Below are positions 61,353 through 64,000 of a stretch of DNA of 64,000 nucleotides, one piece after another; position 1 is the first letter of the stretch; each line of letters starts with the position of its first letter. The notes under the pieces were generated by a model that worked only from the letters and a program-made list of their open reading frames with translations, ran no database searches and was not told the DNA's origin. Origin of the DNA: Flavobacterium endophyticum (lineage in GTDB: Bacteria; Bacteroidota; Bacteroidia; Flavobacteriales; Flavobacteriaceae). The translations under genes and the position numbers were made by a program. Location: the NCBI RefSeq assembly GCF_003634455.1, contig NZ_RBLC01000001.1, positions 124,001 through 188,000 on the forward strand, in the 5' to 3' direction.

Positions 61353-62447
61353 TTAAACGTTGAATCTGAAATGCATTACGTCTCCGTCTTTTACAATATA
61401 TTCTTTTCCTTCTACACGAAGTTTTCCTGCTTCTTTTACTTTCGCTTCTGAACCAAAAGCTACATAGTCATCATAAGCGATAACTTCTGCACGGATGAAT
61501 CCTTTTTCGAAATCGGTGTGGATAACGCCTGCCGCTTGCGGTGCCGTAGCTCCGATATTAATAGTCCAAGCACGAACTTCTTTCACACCAGCCGTGAAAT
61601 ACGTCTGTTGCTTCAATAATTTATAAGCTGCACGAATCAAAACAGAAGCTCCTGGCTCTGTCAAGCCCATGTCTTCTAAGAACACCTGACGCTCTTCGTA
61701 GCTTTCTAATTCTGTGATATCCGCTTCAGCGCCTACAGAAAGTACGATAACTTCTGCATCTTCGTCTTTTACCAATTCGCGAACTTGATCTACATATTTA
61801 TTGCCGCTTACAGCAGAGCTTTCGTCAACATTACAAACATATAATACTGGTTTTGCCGTAATCAATTGGAAAGATTCCATCAAAGCTTCTTCGTCATTAT
61901 TTTGTGGCGTTATCGTTCGTGCCGATTTGGCTTGCAAAAGCGCTTCGCGGATTCTGTTCAACAATGCTTGCTCAACCTGCGCTTCTTTGTTTCCTGTTTT
62001 TGCCGCACGGTTTACTTTCTCAAGACGTTTCTCAACAGTCTCAAGATCCTTTAGCTGCAATTCAATATCAATAGTTTCTTTGTCGCGGATAGGATTTACA
62101 TTTCCGTCAACGTGAACAATATTATCATTATCAAAACAACGCAATACGTGGATGATAGCGTTGCACTCGCGGATGTTTCCAAGGAATTGGTTTCCTAGAC
62201 CTTCACCTTTGCTCGCTCCTTTTACCAATCCTGCGATATCTACAATATCTACTGTCGCCATCTGAACGCGTTCTGGCTTTACCAATTCTTCCAGCTTGTT
62301 GATTCTCGGGTCTGGCACATTCACGACTCCAATATTAGGCTCAATGGTACAAAACGGGAAGTTCGCGCTTTGTGCTTTTGCATTCGATAAACAATTGAAC
62401 AATGTTGATTTTCCAACATTTGGCAATCCTACAATTCCTGCTTTCAT
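61353..62447 (-). CDS. ychF: Redox-regulated ATPase YchF (Obg-like)
   Basis: A 364-residue P-loop protein of the OLA1/YchF group that prefers ATP over GTP and interacts with the ribosome. G1 is GLPNVGKST (7-15), G3 is [18 protein letters not shown], and the atypical specificity motif is NVDE in [10 protein letters not shown] coiled-coil region follows G3, and the TGS domain is at the C-terminus (about 280-363), ending [13 protein letters not shown]. The length matches E. coli YchF (363). The start ([15 protein letters not shown]) is the standard one. It is a single-gene unit with its own terminator. Confidence 0.96.
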   Translation of the reverse strand: MKAGIVGLPNVGKSTLFNCLSNAKAQSANFPFCTIEPNIGVVNVPDPRINKLEELVKPERVQMATVDIVDIAGLVKGASKGEGLGNQFLGNIRECNAIIHVLRCFDNDNIVHVDGNVNPIRDKETIDIELQLKDLETVEKRLEKVNRAAKTGNKEAQVEQALLNRIREALLQAKSARTITPQNNDEEALMESFQLITAKPVLYVCNVDESSAVSGNKYVDQVRELVKDEDAEVIVLSVGAEADITELESYEERQVFLEDMGLTEPGASVLIRAAYKLLKQQTYFTAGVKEVRAWTINIGATAPQAAGVIHTDFEKGFIRAEVIAYDDYVAFGSEAKVKEAGKLRVEGKEYIVKDGDVMHFRFNV

Positions 62448-62623
62448 TATGATATAAGTATGATATTGATAATTTTAAGGGTGCAAATATAAGCTTTTGG
62501 ATTTGAAATTAAGCGCTATTTGCATTTCTATTTTGATTCCCAAAAAATTAAAATATTCCTATTCAAAACCATATTTTACAAATACTTTATGATTTTTTAT
62601 TAATTATTTTAATATAAAAAACT

Positions 62624-62631
62624 TAAATTTG
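62624..62631 (+). promoter_or_regulatory. -7 promoter element of the gene at 62661
   Basis: TAAATTTG is an exact TAnnTTTG match, 29 bases before the ATG. No TTG lies at normal spacing in the very AT-rich upstream DNA. Confidence 0.55.
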
Positions 62632-62660
62632 TTAAAATAAACACTCTAATTCAAATCACT

Positions 62661-63200
62661 ATGAAAACGATCTTATTAAGCAGTGTAGCCTTATTAGCTA
62701 CAATCAGCCTTCAGGCACAGAATAAAAATGTTACTGATGTTTCCAAAACTACTGTAACCACGGTGAAGGATTCAGATGGAGAGAAAAAATATTTAAAAAC
62801 TCAAGAGGTACAGGAAGTTCAAAATATCGAGTTCCAAAATGCAGATTCTAAAGCCTTAAACAAGGACATGAAAGAAACGCCTGTTGAAGTAGTTTCAAAA
62901 ACCAAAGTAATGAATCCTGACGGAAGCACAAGAACTGTAGATATTGACCGTTCTTCTTATTATACTTCAAACGGAAAAACATATCAATTGACTCTAGATC
63001 CTGCCGGATATGTGATTTCTACGCAAGACAAAAAACGATTGGGAATCTTGAGAGCAACAACTACAAACAGTTATATCTATAGAGGAAAAAACCAGACTTC
63101 AGTAGGTTATTTCGACACTAACGGAAATTTAGTTGTTGAAACGTATGATGACAAGTCAGATAAAGTAAGCATTGAAACGTACGTTCGTTCGCAACAATAA
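62661..63200 (+). CDS. Secreted protein of unknown function
   Basis: A 179-residue protein with a signal peptide (MKTILLSSVALLATISLQAQ). The mature part is hydrophilic and rich in Lys, Thr, Val and Asp. It contains TTVKDSDGEKKYLKTQEVQEVQ, followed by KTKVMNPDGSTRTVDIDRSSYYTSNGKTYQLTL, and looks like beta structure. I do not recognise a family. It has its own promoter and terminator. A secreted or periplasmic role is likely, but nothing else can be said. Confidence 0.8.
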   Translation: MKTILLSSVALLATISLQAQNKNVTDVSKTTVTTVKDSDGEKKYLKTQEVQEVQNIEFQNADSKALNKDMKETPVEVVSKTKVMNPDGSTRTVDIDRSSYYTSNGKTYQLTLDPAGYVISTQDKKRLGILRATTTNSYIYRGKNQTSVGYFDTNGNLVVETYDDKSDKVSIETYVRSQQ

Positions 63201-63222
63201 GCATTTATATAAATCACTTCAT

Positions 63223-63257
63223 AAAAAAACCTGAATTAATAATTCAGGTTTTTTTTA
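63223..63257. terminator. Bidirectional terminator between the secreted protein and ferredoxin genes
   Basis: AAAAAACCTGAATT pairs with AATTCAGGTTTTTT around AAT. The two flanking genes converge here. Confidence 0.92.
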
Positions 63258-63277
63258 TTTTATGTTTTAGAAGAAAG

Positions 63278-63628
63278 CTATTCGCCGTGCAAGAATGCTT
63301 GTCTGTTTAAAAGGGTTTCTTCGCTTTCTACATGATTATCATCCGGAACGCAACAATCTACAGGACATACTGCAGCACATTGCGGTTCTTCGTGAAATCC
63401 TTTACATTCTGTACATTTTCCTGGAACAATATAATAGATATCGTCCGAAAGTGGCGTCTGTGCATCGTTAGCATCAACTTCTTCGCCGCTCGGAAGCACT
63501 ATCTTGCCACTTAATTTTGTCCCGTCTTTATATCTCCAGTCGTCCGCACCTTCATAGATGGCGGTATTCGGACATTCTGGTTCGCACGCACCACAGTTGA
63601 TGCATTCGTCTGTTATTATGATTGCCAT
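63278..63628 (-). CDS. Two-[4Fe-4S] ferredoxin
   Basis: A 116-residue electron carrier. The first cluster motif is [12 protein letters not shown] (residues 9-20) and the second group starts at CTECKGF (about 71) and ends [11 protein letters not shown] stretch of about 45 residues with [11 protein letters not shown] separates the two, which is the usual form of the Bacteroidota ferredoxin called 4Fe-4S dicluster domain protein. It is divergent from the acyl-CoA reductase gene, an arrangement known from other Flavobacteriaceae. The partner reductase or oxidoreductase is not identifiable. Confidence 0.95.
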   Translation of the reverse strand: MAIIITDECINCGACEPECPNTAIYEGADDWRYKDGTKLSGKIVLPSGEEVDANDAQTPLSDDIYYIVPGKCTECKGFHEEPQCAAVCPVDCCVPDDNHVESEETLLNRQAFLHGE

Positions 63629-63672
63629 TTTTTCTTTTTTTTGCTGTAAGCTATAGGCATTCTGCTTTAGGC

Positions 63673-63703
63673 TTGCCTACTGCCTAGAAAAGGTTTATTT
63701 TTG
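63673..63703 (+). promoter_or_regulatory. Promoter of the acyl-CoA reductase gene
   Basis: TTG at 63673-63675 and TATTTTTG at 63696-63703 are 20 bases apart, an ideal Bacteroidota promoter. The predicted start is near 63710, about 33 bases before the ATG. An inverted repeat, TAGGC-TT-GCCTA (63668-63679), overlaps the -33 box. Confidence 0.75.
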
Positions 63704-63742
63704 TGCAAAATTACGTCCAAAACAATTCATAAGCAAATCAAT

Positions 63743-64000
63743 ATGACTTTAGAACACAAAAAAAATATTTTTGTTGAACTTGGCAAATTTCTTAGCCAAT
63801 TTTCTGAAAATGAAAGTATTAAAAAAGAAAACGTTTTATATAATGATTTGTTTTTCAATGATTTCCTGGATCTGATTCAATTATCGCAATCGCATAATGG
63901 CTGGTATACTCCTGAACAGGTCTTTTTTGCCGTAAATTCTTGGGCAGAAGCGTTGACAAAAGACAATCTGGATCAATGGCTTTCCAGCTATAATTTGGAA
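63743..64000 (+). CDS. Acyl-CoA reductase, N-terminal fragment (LuxC-like)
   Basis: The first 86 codons are in the window and the gene continues past its end. The N-terminal part reads LEHKKNIFVELGKFLSQFSENE, then NGWYTPEQVFFAVNSWAEALTKDNLDQWLSSYNLE. This matches the N-terminus of the LuxC/acyl-CoA reductase family that converts acyl-CoA to aldehyde with NADPH. The catalytic Cys and NADPH site lie beyond the window, so the call rests on the N-terminal match and the divergent ferredoxin gene, a neighbour seen in related genomes. The ATG at 63743 follows a clear promoter. Confidence 0.75.
   Translation, partial: MTLEHKKNIFVELGKFLSQFSENESIKKENVLYNDLFFNDFLDLIQLSQSHNGWYTPEQVFFAVNSWAEALTKDNLDQWLSSYNLE

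Overview
The window is a stretch of chromosome from a low-GC Bacteroidota bacterium, almost certainly a Flavobacterium or close relative. The evidence is a type IX secretion (T9SS) sorting tail, a SusC/SusD polysaccharide utilisation locus (PUL), many exact matches to the Bacteroidota -7 promoter element TAnnTTTG, a Rho factor with a large Asn/Pro/Gln-rich insert, and many small lipoproteins and DUF families typical of Flavobacteriaceae. No rRNA, tRNA, CRISPR array, insertion sequence or phage gene was seen.

Layout. 1-1.5 kb: the tail of one T9SS-sorted protein followed by an endonuclease I with a closely related tail. 1.5-4.9 kb: a methyltransferase, rho and a DUF4293 protein. 5.0-7.8 kb: a response regulator, an unknown small protein and a TPR histidine kinase as one unit. 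7.8-15.6 kb: phosphoesterase, truA-ABC exporter operon, lpdA, outer-membrane barrel, cysteine desulfurase and RarD-like permease. 15.7-33.6 kb: a PUL on the minus strand (susC, susD, GH144-like glucanase, esterase, GH3, then GH97, GH43 and an MFS sugar transporter) with a membrane-anchored Y_Y_Y/LuxR-type regulator just upstream. 33.7-49.3 kb: housekeeping and small membrane or lipoprotein genes, including rocD, osmC, rlmD, an RlmL-like methyltransferase, a ZIP transporter and a six-gene murQ operon ending in terC. 49.4-49.7 kb: a G+C-rich non-genic block built of degenerate 21-bp units. 49.9-53.2 kb: a PhoX-like lipoprotein and a di-haem cytochrome c peroxidase. 53.2-64 kb: parC and parE, a transglutaminase-like protein, a translationally coupled yihY/FMN-reductase/DUF2459 operon, ychF, a secreted protein, a ferredoxin and the start of an acyl-CoA reductase.

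How the genes fit together. The PUL reads as a beta-glucan system. SusC/SusD would import oligosaccharides, the GH144-like lipoprotein would cut the chain (its three acidic residues fit the spacing recalled for the founding endo-beta-1,2-glucanase), GH3 would trim oligomers to glucose, and the MFS permease would carry sugar inward. GH97 carries the three glutamates of inverting alpha-glucosidases at SusB spacing, and it is separated from GH3 by an intrinsic terminator, so the distal part is probably a second expression module. The regulator lacks a kinase domain and probably acts directly from the membrane on sites in the 254-bp gap between it and susC.

The most unusual feature is the 13-unit 21-bp degenerate array at 49439-49711. 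It has no recognisable gene, is much richer in G+C than its surroundings and keeps an exact period. Second are the clustered TGTAGT/ACTACA sites beside the PUL regulator and a 13-bp element abutting the -33 box at both the susC and rocD promoters.
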